Below are positions 1-5,325 of a stretch of DNA of 5,325 nucleotides, one piece after another. The DNA is taken from positions 1-5,325 of the forward strand of contig JAUVLL010000244.1 of the NCBI GenBank assembly GCA_030600745.1, in the 5' to 3' direction. A model generated the notes under the pieces. The model worked only from the letters and a program-made list of their open reading frames with translations, made no database searches and was not told the origin of the DNA. The stretch's first letter is position 1, and the number at the start of each line of letters is the position of its first letter. Origin of the DNA: Spirochaetaceae bacterium. Lineage in GTDB: Bacteria > Spirochaetota > Spirochaetia > B11-G9. Made by a program: the position numbers and the translations under genes.

Positions 1-234
1 GTTTTGCTGGATGAGGTAAGGAAGGTAAAAGTTGAGGGGTATGCTACCGAGTTAATGGAATTCAGTGAGGAACTAAACAGTGTCGCAGCTCCTGTCTATG
101 ATTACAGGAATCAGATAGTTGCTACTATTTCTGTATCAGGACCGGCTACAAGGTTGAATTCTGACAAGATAGAAAAATATCTGGATGAACTGTTGTTTAC
201 AGCATCAGAAGTGACAAAACAATTAGGAAAATAA
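1..234 (+). CDS. IclR-family transcriptional regulator, C-terminal fragment (5' end outside window)
   Basis: This is the last 77 codons of a gene that enters the window already in frame; the TTG at position 4 is not taken as a true start. The visible protein matches the end of the IclR effector-binding domain. A Gly-Tyr-Ala segment (residues 12-14 of the fragment) is followed by VAAPVYD, a short turn, and ATISVSGPATR, the family's typical closing strands, then a C-terminal helix with LLFTASEVTKQLG. IclR proteins have an N-terminal winged helix-turn-helix and a GAF-like ligand pocket, and usually control adjacent catabolic or transport genes. Here the DNA-binding half is missing only because of the window edge. 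The gene lies 79 bp upstream of the aminotransferase on the same strand, so it may be the local regulator and may be co-transcribed. The ligand cannot be told from this fragment. The family call is firm; its role for this operon is inferred. Confidence 0.88.
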   Translation, partial: VLLDEVRKVKVEGYATELMEFSEELNSVAAPVYDYRNQIVATISVSGPATRLNSDKIEKYLDELLFTASEVTKQLGK

Positions 235-248
235 CACAGATAATGTGT
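234..248. repeat. Small inverted repeat just after the regulator stop codon
   Basis: ACACA (234-238), a 5-base spacer, then TGTGT (244-248) form a perfect 5-bp inverted repeat overlapping the last base of the TAA stop. It is too short and lacks the T-run needed for an intrinsic terminator, so transcription from the regulator gene could run on. It might be half of an operator, but nothing proves this. Confidence 0.3.
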
Positions 249-249
249 A

Positions 250-259
250 GATTTAAATC
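250..259. promoter_or_regulatory. 10-bp perfect palindrome GATTTAAATC, possible operator
   Basis: GATTTAAATC equals its own reverse complement and sits in the 79-bp gap between the IclR-type regulator and the structural genes. IclR-family operators are often short AT-rich palindromes near their target promoter, so the position fits. The length is modest and such palindromes occur by chance in AT-rich DNA. No convincing -35/-10 pair was recognised in this gap. Confidence 0.25.
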
Positions 260-263
260 AAGG

Positions 264-290
264 CTGGTCGGAAGCAAGCTTACCTGGTCG
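264..290. repeat. CTGGTCG direct repeat, 20-bp period, in the operon leader
   Basis: CTGGTCG occurs at 264-270 and again at 284-290, so the two copies start exactly 20 bp apart, close to two helical turns. They lie between the regulator gene and the Shine-Dalgarno site of the aminotransferase and are the most GC-rich part of this leader. Same-face direct repeats of this spacing suit a dimeric or tandem DNA-binding protein. An RNA-level role or chance is also possible. Confidence 0.3.
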
Positions 291-301
291 CCTATGCAAC
301 C

Positions 302-307
302 AAGGAG
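302..307 (+). promoter_or_regulatory. Ribosome binding site of the aminotransferase gene, followed by a minimal ATG-TAA
   Basis: AAGGAG lies 6 bases before the ATG at 314 and fixes that start. An in-frame ATG at 308 is immediately followed by TAA (311-313), which directly abuts the real ATG. The earlier ATG is only one base past the Shine-Dalgarno site and could give nothing but a one-residue start-stop. Confidence 0.7.
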
Positions 308-313
308 ATGTAA

Positions 314-1696
314 ATGAGTAATGAAGAGGTTTTTAATGAATTATCAATCAAGAATGCACCTGATATAAAGGTAGTCCCTCCAGGGCTAAAATCAAAGGTA
401 ATTCTGGACTATCAAAATGAGAATGAGAGCTCAGCAGTATCTTATTCAAAGGGAATGCCTATGGCCCTTAAGAGTGGAAAGGGAGCAACCCTTGTAGATG
501 AAGATGACAATGTTTATATAGATATGTTCGGAGGAGCAGGTGTAATGGCCCTTGGCCATAGTCACCCGGTTGTCTTGAAAGCTGCTCATGAACAAATAGA
601 CAAAATAACTCACACATTGGATATCCCGACATCAACAAGACAGAAGATGGTTTCAGTTATGAAATCAATTTTGCCTGAAGAACTTACCAGAATATTTTTC
701 GGTGGTCCTACCGGATCGGATGCAGTGGAGCAGGCAGTAAAACTTGCAAAGTTTTACACTGGAAGAAATGGACTGATTGCATTTGAAGGTGCATATCATG
801 GTATGACAGGTGTCTCTTTGGCTCTTACTACAGATAGTGGTCACCGTGATAGAATCGGAGAATTGGTTCCGGGTGTACAGTTTGTTCCATATCCGTATGT
901 TTATAGAAATCCCTTTGGCTGCCCTGATGAAAAAGTTAATGAACAGGCTGCAGACTATCTGGAAAGGGTTCTGGAAGATACACATTCAGGTTATTCAAAA
1001 CCGGCAGCTATTATTCTTGAAGGTGTTCAGGGCGAGGGTGGAACAATTATACCTGATCCTGTTTTTCTTCAACGAGTAAGAGAAATATGTGATAAGCACG
1101 ATATTGTAATGATTGTCGACGAGATTCAGTCCGGTTTAGGAAGAACAGGGAAGATGTTCGCATTTGAGCATGCAGGTATTGTACCGGATATTATGACAAT
1201 GAGTAAGGCTCTGGGAGGAATAGGTTTTCCAATTTCAGCTATTGCCTACAGGGAGAAGTTTGACAAATGGCCTGCCGGGAAAACAATTGGTACGTTTAGG
1301 GGTAATATGATTGCATTTGCAGCCGGTGCTGCAGGGCTTGAATGGATGGTTGAAAATAAAGTACCGGAACGGGCTTTGGACCTTGGAAAAAAAGCAATGA
1401 CTTTATTAAAAGAAATTGAAAATGAGTCTTCCATTGTTGGTGAATCAAGAGGCTTAGGCCTTATGCTTGCTATTGAAATGGTAAAAGATAAGAAAACAAA
1501 AGAGCCTGCGGCTGATTACGCGAAAATGGTAAGAAAGTATGCTCATCAGAGAGGAGTAATGATCGAAGTAGGGGGCCATCATAATAATGTTGCAAGGCTG
1601 CTTCCTCCTCTGGTTATTTCAGAAGAACTTTTAATGAAGGGTATTAATATTATCAGAGGTGTTATTAAAGATATTGAGAATGGGAAGGTAAGCTAA
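314..1696 (+). CDS. Class III aminotransferase, probable L-2,4-diaminobutyrate:2-oxoglutarate 4-aminotransferase
   Basis: This 460-residue cytosolic PLP enzyme would exchange the 4-amino group of 2,4-diaminobutyrate with 2-oxoglutarate, linking it to aspartate 4-semialdehyde and glutamate. Fold-type I, class III landmarks are in order: a phosphate-binding PTGSD at 132-136, YHG at 161-163, the PLP-ring IVDEIQSGLGRTG with Asp269, the Schiff-base Lys298 in MSKALGG, GTFRGN with Thr327, and Arg428 in ARLLPP for the carboxylate. The GGPTGSDAVE, HTLDIPT and GTFRGN signatures resemble diaminobutyrate aminotransferases (Dat/EctB) more than ornithine or 4-aminobutyrate enzymes. The length suits the Dat branch; EctB is shorter, near 420. 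AAGGAG supports the ATG at 314. The stop abuts the asd start with no gap, so the two are probably translationally coupled. Immediate linkage to asd, whose product is the co-product expected here, strengthens the substrate call. Another omega-amino acid remains possible. Confidence 0.82.
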   Translation: MSNEEVFNELSIKNAPDIKVVPPGLKSKVILDYQNENESSAVSYSKGMPMALKSGKGATLVDEDDNVYIDMFGGAGVMALGHSHPVVLKAAHEQIDKITHTLDIPTSTRQKMVSVMKSILPEELTRIFFGGPTGSDAVEQAVKLAKFYTGRNGLIAFEGAYHGMTGVSLALTTDSGHRDRIGELVPGVQFVPYPYVYRNPFGCPDEKVNEQAADYLERVLEDTHSGYSKPAAIILEGVQGEGGTIIPDPVFLQRVREICDKHDIVMIVDEIQSGLGRTGKMFAFEHAGIVPDIMTMSKALGGIGFPISAIAYREKFDKWPAGKTIGTFRGNMIAFAAGAAGLEWMVENKVPERALDLGKKAMTLLKEIENESSIVGESRGLGLMLAIEMVKDKKTKEPAADYAKMVRKYAHQRGVMIEVGGHHNNVARLLPPLVISEELLMKGINIIRGVIKDIENGKVS

Positions 1697-2722
1697 ATGG
1701 GTAAGAAAGAAAAATATAATGTTGTAGTCGTTGGAGCCATGGGTATGGTTGGGACTGAAATGATAAAGACTCTGGAACGGAGAAATTTCCCTGTTAATGA
1801 GTTTCGCCCACTTGATATTGCAGCAAATGAAGGAAAGGAAGTAAAGTTTAAAGGCAGAGCATATAAGGTTCTTGAAGCTGCAAGTGTAAATTTTAAAGGT
1901 ATTGATATTGCCATCTTCTCCGCAGGAGGAGATGCAAGTGCAAAACTTGCTCCGGAAGCAGTTAAGCAGGGGGCAGTTGTAGTGGATAACAGCAGTCATT
2001 GGAGAATGGATCCCGAATGCCCCCTGGTAGTACCGGAGGTGAATCCTGAAGATCTTTACTGGCACAAGGGTATTATCGCAAATCCCAACTGCTCTACCAT
2101 ACAAATGCTGGTTGCAATGAAACCCCTTCATGATTACGCCAAAATTAAAAGAATTGTTGTAAGTACTTATCAGGCTGTAAGTGGATCCGGAAAACTGGCA
2201 TATGATGGACTTGTTGATGAATCGAAGGAGTATTTGGAAACTTTCAAACCTGTAAAACCAAAAGCTTACAAGACACAGCAGATTGCTTTTAATTGTCTTC
2301 CCCACATAGATGTTTTTCAAGAGGGTGGGTATACCAAAGAAGAGTATAAGATGGTTAATGAAACTCATAAAATGCTGGATAAGAATATTAAAGTTAATGC
2401 AACTTGTGTTCGGGTCCCTGTATGGTACGGCCATTCCGAATCAATAAATATTGAGACTGAAAAGAAGATTACACGGGATAAGGCAATGGAACTTTTAAGA
2501 GAAGCTCCCGGAATTAAAGTAGTGGATGATGTAGACAATGAAATTTATCCAACTCCACTGATGAGTAATGAAGATGATCTTACCATGGTAGGGAGGATCA
2601 GAGAAGATTTAACAATAGAAAAAGGACTTAGTCTCTGGATTGTTTCCAATAATATTCGAAAAGGCGCAGCCCTGAACGCTGTTGAAGTTGCAGAGACCCT
2701 TATTAAGAGGAATATTGTGTAG
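1697..2722 (+). CDS. asd: Aspartate-semialdehyde dehydrogenase
   Basis: The enzyme interconverts L-aspartyl-4-phosphate and L-aspartate 4-semialdehyde using NADP(H) and phosphate, in the cytosol. At 341 residues it has the usual length. An N-terminal Rossmann motif GAMGMVG (13-19) is followed by DNSSHWRMD (97-105, with the phosphate-binding Arg103), VVPEVNP, the catalytic Cys132 in ANPNCST, TYQAVSGSG (157-165, Gln159 contacting substrate) and the acid/base His246 in RVPVWYGHSE. All key residues are present, so it should be active. Met15 replaces the Thr of the common GATGxVG form, and HW at 101-102 differs from the frequent AF. The start follows the preceding TAA directly, with GGGAAGG (1682-1688) inside the upstream gene as ribosome site. 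In biosynthesis Asd feeds Lys, Thr and Met synthesis. Placed between a diaminobutyrate-type aminotransferase and a deacylase with a transporter, it may instead consume semialdehyde. The family is certain; the direction in vivo is inferred. Confidence 0.93.
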   Translation: MGKKEKYNVVVVGAMGMVGTEMIKTLERRNFPVNEFRPLDIAANEGKEVKFKGRAYKVLEAASVNFKGIDIAIFSAGGDASAKLAPEAVKQGAVVVDNSSHWRMDPECPLVVPEVNPEDLYWHKGIIANPNCSTIQMLVAMKPLHDYAKIKRIVVSTYQAVSGSGKLAYDGLVDESKEYLETFKPVKPKAYKTQQIAFNCLPHIDVFQEGGYTKEEYKMVNETHKMLDKNIKVNATCVRVPVWYGHSESINIETEKKITRDKAMELLREAPGIKVVDDVDNEIYPTPLMSNEDDLTMVGRIREDLTIEKGLSLWIVSNNIRKGAALNAVEVAETLIKRNIV

Positions 2723-3943
2723 ATGAGTGACTTACCCCTGGATGTTGATGTCCTTGTATCAGAGTTAAAAGATGAAGTTGTGGAATTAAGACGTGATTTC
2801 CATATGCATCCGGAACTGGGGTTCCAGGAATTCAGAACAGCGGAAAAGGTGGAAGAGTATCTAAAAACTCTTGGACTCATTCCCAAAAGAATTGCAGAAA
2901 CAGGTGTTGTTGCTATACTAAAAGGGGCTTTGCCAGGTCCCACACTTCTTCTAAGGGCGGATATGGATGCTCTGCCAATTAAAGAAGAGAATGATATTCC
3001 CTATGTGTCCGGAAATGAAGGAGTAATGCACGCATGCGGGCATGATGCCCATATGGCGATGCTTATGGGAGCGGCAAAACTACTTGTTCGGTATAAGGAT
3101 AGTATTGCCGGTAATATAAAGTTTGTATTTCAGCCCAATGAAGAAATTGGTGGAGCGACAGTGCTAATTGAAAAGGGAGTGATGGAAAATCCGGAAGTAG
3201 ATGCCGCAATGGGTCTGCATATCTGGACTCCCCTGGAGAGCGGTAAAATTGGACTTAAAGCCGGAGCAATATTTGCCAGTATGGGTGTTTTTAAAATAAC
3301 TGTAAAAGGGAAGGGTGGACATACCGGCTATCCTGAAACAGCGATTGATCCTGTAATTACCGCGGCGGATATAATTCAGACGGCACAGATTATTCAAACC
3401 AGGGAAATCAGCCTGCTAAAACCAACTGTACTTGTTTTCAGTAAAATAAATGCAGGCTCTACAAACAATATAATTCCGGATACGGTCACTTTGGGAGGCT
3501 CTCTCCGTTATTTGTATGAAGGTGGAGAGGAGAGTTCAGAACATCCTGCAGAAAGGCTGGAAAGGATAGTAAGAAACGTATGTGAAACCCATAACTGTGG
3601 TTGTGATTTTGAACTGGAACGGGAAAATATCGCTCTTATAAATGATTCCAAAATGGTTGATCTTATGAAGGTTGCAGCTACTGTAACTCTGGGAGACGAC
3701 AGAAATATTGTTGAGCATGTAACAATGGCAGGAGAGGATTTTTCTGAATTTGCTATAAGAGTTCCTTCTGTTTTTGCTTTTCTTGGTGCAGGAAATCATG
3801 AAAAAGGGACTGATTTCCCTCACCATAATCCAAGGTTTAATATTGATGAAGATGTGCTCCTCTCGGGTGTGGAACTTTTAGTAAGGAGCAGCCTTCGTTA
3901 TTTTAAAATAAAAACAACAGGAGGTAAAAAAGATTCAGACTAA
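2723..3943 (+). CDS. M20-family amidohydrolase (N-acyl-amino-acid deacylase type)
   Basis: This 406-residue protein belongs to the M20D/HipO-like group, which includes N-acyl amino acid, hippurate, indoleacetyl-amino acid and N-acetyldiaminopimelate hydrolases. These use a two-metal centre to cleave an amide and release a free amino acid. Visible landmarks are LRRDFHMHPELGFQE (22-36), LLRADMDALPI (76-86), MHACGHDAH (102-110, ligands Cys105 and His107), NEE with Glu140-Glu141 (catalytic base and metal ligand), GLH with His166, the dimerisation-domain GKGGHTGYP (196-204, His200), AGEDF (336-340) and FPHHNP with His368 as last ligand. Asn139 replaces the usual Ala of PAEE. No signal peptide is seen, so it acts in the cytosol. 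The ATG directly follows the asd TAG; AAGAGGA at 2705-2711 is its ribosome site. From context the substrate may be an N-acyl-2,4-diaminobutyrate. The substrate is inferred and other N-acyl amino acids fit equally by sequence. Confidence 0.88.
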   Translation: MSDLPLDVDVLVSELKDEVVELRRDFHMHPELGFQEFRTAEKVEEYLKTLGLIPKRIAETGVVAILKGALPGPTLLLRADMDALPIKEENDIPYVSGNEGVMHACGHDAHMAMLMGAAKLLVRYKDSIAGNIKFVFQPNEEIGGATVLIEKGVMENPEVDAAMGLHIWTPLESGKIGLKAGAIFASMGVFKITVKGKGGHTGYPETAIDPVITAADIIQTAQIIQTREISLLKPTVLVFSKINAGSTNNIIPDTVTLGGSLRYLYEGGEESSEHPAERLERIVRNVCETHNCGCDFELERENIALINDSKMVDLMKVAATVTLGDDRNIVEHVTMAGEDFSEFAIRVPSVFAFLGAGNHEKGTDFPHHNPRFNIDEDVLLSGVELLVRSSLRYFKIKTTGGKKDSD

Positions 3944-3975
3944 GAAAAAAGAAGAATATTTTCACATAAATTATC

Positions 3976-3981
3976 AGGAGG
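3976..3981 (+). promoter_or_regulatory. Strong AGGAGG ribosome binding site for the TRAP binding protein
   Basis: A full-consensus AGGAGG lies 10 bases before the ATG at 3992, within a 48-bp A-rich gap. It is the best match to the anti-Shine-Dalgarno sequence among the start sites in this window. This fits the need for more binding protein than membrane subunits. No separate promoter could be recognised in the gap with confidence. Confidence 0.75.
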
Positions 3982-3991
3982 AAAATTCATT

Positions 3992-5050
3992 ATGAAGAAG
4001 ATTTTAGTATTGTTGATTATTTTTGTATTGATTGCAGGTTTTTCTTTTGCAGGCGGTGAAGGTGAAACAACTGAAGGTGTAAAAGTAAGAACAGCAAAGA
4101 TTGCATCTGAAGAAATTGAAGGTGATTTCATGACAGTCTGGGCAAATAATTTCGGCGATGAGATGCGGGATTATACAGACGGTGTCCTTGATATCATTGT
4201 TTACCCTTATGGAACACTGGGTGATACAAGAGACATCAATGAACTTGCACAATTGGGTGTTGTAGAGGGTGTTTTTACAGACTTTGCGTGGATTAGTGCA
4301 TTTGTACCTGAAGTGCAGGTACTTGCTCTCCACTATCTATGGCCAAAGGAAAAATTGCCCGAGGTTCTTGAATGGGTGGTCAGAAATGGTAAGTTTATGC
4401 CTTTTCTTGAGGAGAAATTCAGAAATAAGGGACTTGTTCCTCTTGGAATTGTATACGAAGGATGGCAGTGGATGACAAGTCAGGATCCTGTTACAAAAAT
4501 GGCAGATCTTAAAGGTGTCAAGACCCGGGTAATGGGTTCAAAACTACTGGTTGAAGACTACAGGGCATACGGGATGAGTCCTACTCCAATGGGCTACGGT
4601 GAAGTATACAGTGCTCTCCAGACTGGTCTGATTGATGCTCAGGTTAATCCTCTTTTTGCTGATTACAGTATGAAATTCTATGAGGTAACGGAATATTTTA
4701 CTCAGTTCTGGGCAGAACCTTTTCTAGGTATCCCTACTCTTAACAAGCAATTCTACGATTCCCTGGATGCCGATGTTCAGCAGAAAATGAAAGATTACTG
4801 GGCAGATGCAATTGTGCCTTCAGCAGAATGGATCGATGAACTTAATGCAAAAGATAAAAAACTTATAAAACAGGACAAACCTTCAATAGTTTTCCACGAA
4901 CTGGATGATGCAGCAATAGCAGAATTAAAGGAAGCAGCAAAGTCTGTTGTTCCAGTTTATCTGGATGTAGTAGGTGATGACGCCCAGATGATTCTGGATC
5001 TTCTACTTGCAGATATTGAAGCTGGAAAAGCAGCAGTAGGTGTAAAATAA
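3992..5050 (+). CDS. dctP: TRAP transporter periplasmic substrate-binding protein, DctP family
   Basis: This 352-residue secreted protein captures a carboxylated solute in the periplasm and delivers it to the DctQM membrane subunits for ion-driven import. Residues 1-20 form a type I signal peptide: MKK, a hydrophobic core, then FSFA with cleavage predicted after Ala20. No lipobox Cys is present, so the mature protein should be soluble. DctP landmarks include YPYGTLGD (71-78), ADLKGVKTRV (171-180) whose Arg179 is at the position that salt-bridges substrate carboxylates, and GYGEVYSALQTGLIDAQVNP (201-220), the usual EVYxALxTGxxD block. An aromatic cluster, YEGWQWM (155-161), may line the ligand cleft. 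The gene sits 48 bp after the M20 gene, with a strong ribosome site, and is separated from dctQ by a hairpin. The ligand is not readable from sequence; context suggests a diaminobutyrate derivative or a cyclic relative such as ectoine. The symbol is used in the family sense, not for C4-dicarboxylate specificity. Confidence 0.92.
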   Translation: MKKILVLLIIFVLIAGFSFAGGEGETTEGVKVRTAKIASEEIEGDFMTVWANNFGDEMRDYTDGVLDIIVYPYGTLGDTRDINELAQLGVVEGVFTDFAWISAFVPEVQVLALHYLWPKEKLPEVLEWVVRNGKFMPFLEEKFRNKGLVPLGIVYEGWQWMTSQDPVTKMADLKGVKTRVMGSKLLVEDYRAYGMSPTPMGYGEVYSALQTGLIDAQVNPLFADYSMKFYEVTEYFTQFWAEPFLGIPTLNKQFYDSLDADVQQKMKDYWADAIVPSAEWIDELNAKDKKLIKQDKPSIVFHELDDAAIAELKEAAKSVVPVYLDVVGDDAQMILDLLLADIEAGKAAVGVK

Positions 5051-5065
5051 TTTAATCGGTCAACG

Positions 5066-5091
5066 AAGCGGTATGGTTATCCATACCGCTT
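5066..5091 (+). terminator. Strong hairpin between dctP and dctQ (partial terminator or mRNA stabiliser)
   Basis: AAGCGGTATGG (5066-5076), a TTAT loop and CCATACCGCTT (5081-5091) form a perfect 11-bp stem beginning 15 bases after the dctP stop. The following ATTTAAT is only a weak U-tract, and dctQ starts 22 bases after the stem. Full termination would silence dctQM, so a leaky terminator or a 3'-end stabiliser that keeps dctP mRNA more abundant than dctQ mRNA is more likely. Confidence 0.75.
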
Positions 5092-5113
5092 ATTTAATAG
5101 AGAAGGTCATACC

Positions 5114-5325
5114 ATGAATAAAGACATATTAAAAGGTAAAGACTCCGGAAAAAAAGCAGGTGCTGGAGCTGTCCTGGTAAAAGTAATGGACAGGACTGAG
5201 GTAACACTTCTGACCCTTGGAGTTGCCGGTCTTACTCTGATCCTTATAGCCAATGTTATTGCCCGTACTTTTTTCCAGAGCCGTTACTATGCAGATGAGA
5301 TATCTGAGTTCCTTATTACATTTAT
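5114..5325 (+). CDS. dctQ: TRAP transporter small membrane subunit, DctQ family (3' end outside window)
   Basis: Seventy complete codons are present before the window edge. After a Lys/Gly-rich cytosolic stretch of about 28 residues comes a first membrane helix (about residues 30-50, rich in Leu, Val and Ile), then NVIARTFFQSRYYADEISEF. This reproduces the DctQ pattern of an Arg after the first helix (Arg51) and an Ala-Asp-Glu motif (60-62) leading into the second helix. DctQ pairs with the large DctM subunit in the inner membrane to form the TRAP permease that accepts solute from DctP. AGAAGG at 5101-5106, seven bases before the ATG, supports this start. The N-terminal tail is a little longer than in many DctQ proteins, and a later start at Met25 is conceivable but lacks a comparable ribosome site. 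A dctM gene should follow, unless the two subunits are fused. Confidence 0.85.
   Translation, partial: MNKDILKGKDSGKKAGAGAVLVKVMDRTEVTLLTLGVAGLTLILIANVIARTFFQSRYYADEISEFLITF

Noticed and set aside
4..234. A complete small protein starting at TTG (position 4)
   Set aside because: The frame is open to the window edge and the peptide matches only the end of the IclR effector domain, so it is a truncated view of a longer gene.
665..985. Minus-strand and alternate-frame open frames within the aminotransferase gene (also 810-1079 and 1246-1434)
   Set aside because: All overlap strongly supported aminotransferase motifs in the main frame and show no family features or ribosome sites.
1631..2434. 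A 267-codon open frame on the minus strand opposite asd
   Set aside because: It lies entirely over the end of the aminotransferase and asd, both with intact catalytic motifs. Its translation is rich in Cys, Asn, Phe and Ile with no recognisable domain, as expected for an antisense shadow.
3919..3924. AGGAGG near the 3' end of the M20 gene, possibly serving a small gene
   Set aside because: No usable start codon at proper distance opens a frame of any length; it falls in the Lys/Gly-coding tail of the M20 protein.
3957..3988. Imperfect pairing of ATTTTC with GAAAAT that could mask the dctP ribosome site
   Set aside because: Only about six AT-rich pairs with a 17-base loop; too weak to support a regulatory hairpin or riboswitch.
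3944..3991. A separate promoter for the TRAP genes in the A-rich gap
   Set aside because: TATTTT-like words are present, but no -35 partner at proper spacing could be recognised; AT-rich DNA gives such matches by chance.
4269..4475. A 68-codon plus-strand frame inside dctP
   Set aside because: Out-of-frame shadow of the DctP coding region with no ribosome site or recognisable features.

Overview
The window is one co-directional (+) gene cluster that reads as an amino-acid-type uptake and catabolism operon. It is cut at both ends. The DNA is AT-leaning, roughly 40% GC by eye. The genes are tightly packed and preceded by purine-rich Shine-Dalgarno sites. The secreted binding protein begins with a Lys-rich signal peptide ending FSFA, followed by a GGEGE stretch. 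That mature N-terminus is common in binding proteins of free-living Spirochaetes, so a Spirochaetaceae-like anaerobe or marine bacterium is my best guess. This is an inference from style and codon use, not from a marker gene.

Layout: (1) 1-234, the C-terminal end of an IclR-family transcriptional regulator. (2) 235-313, a short leader with a small inverted repeat, a 10-bp palindrome and a CTGGTCG direct repeat. (3) 314-1696, a PLP-dependent class III aminotransferase of the L-2,4-diaminobutyrate:2-oxoglutarate type. (4) 1697-2722, an aspartate-semialdehyde dehydrogenase (Asd) with its catalytic Cys and His. (5) 2723-3943, an M20-family metal-dependent amidohydrolase/deacylase with all expected metal ligands. 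(6) 3992-5050, a DctP-type TRAP transporter periplasmic binding protein. (7) 5066-5091, a strong 11-bp hairpin. (8) 5114 to the window edge, the start of the TRAP small membrane subunit (DctQ). The large subunit (DctM) is expected just downstream.

Working model (inference): the TRAP system imports a carboxylated, probably N-acylated diamino acid. The M20 enzyme removes the acyl group. The aminotransferase converts the resulting 2,4-diaminobutyrate to aspartate 4-semialdehyde plus glutamate. Asd, run in reverse, could oxidise that semialdehyde to aspartyl-4-phosphate. The layout parallels known ectoine catabolic clusters, which combine a TRAP importer, an N-acetyl-diaminobutyrate deacetylase, a transaminase and a semialdehyde dehydrogenase. 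Here the deacetylase would be an M20 enzyme and the dehydrogenase the phosphorylating Asd. No ectoine hydrolase is visible inside the window. No RNA genes, mobile elements, CRISPR arrays or plus-strand pseudogenes were seen.
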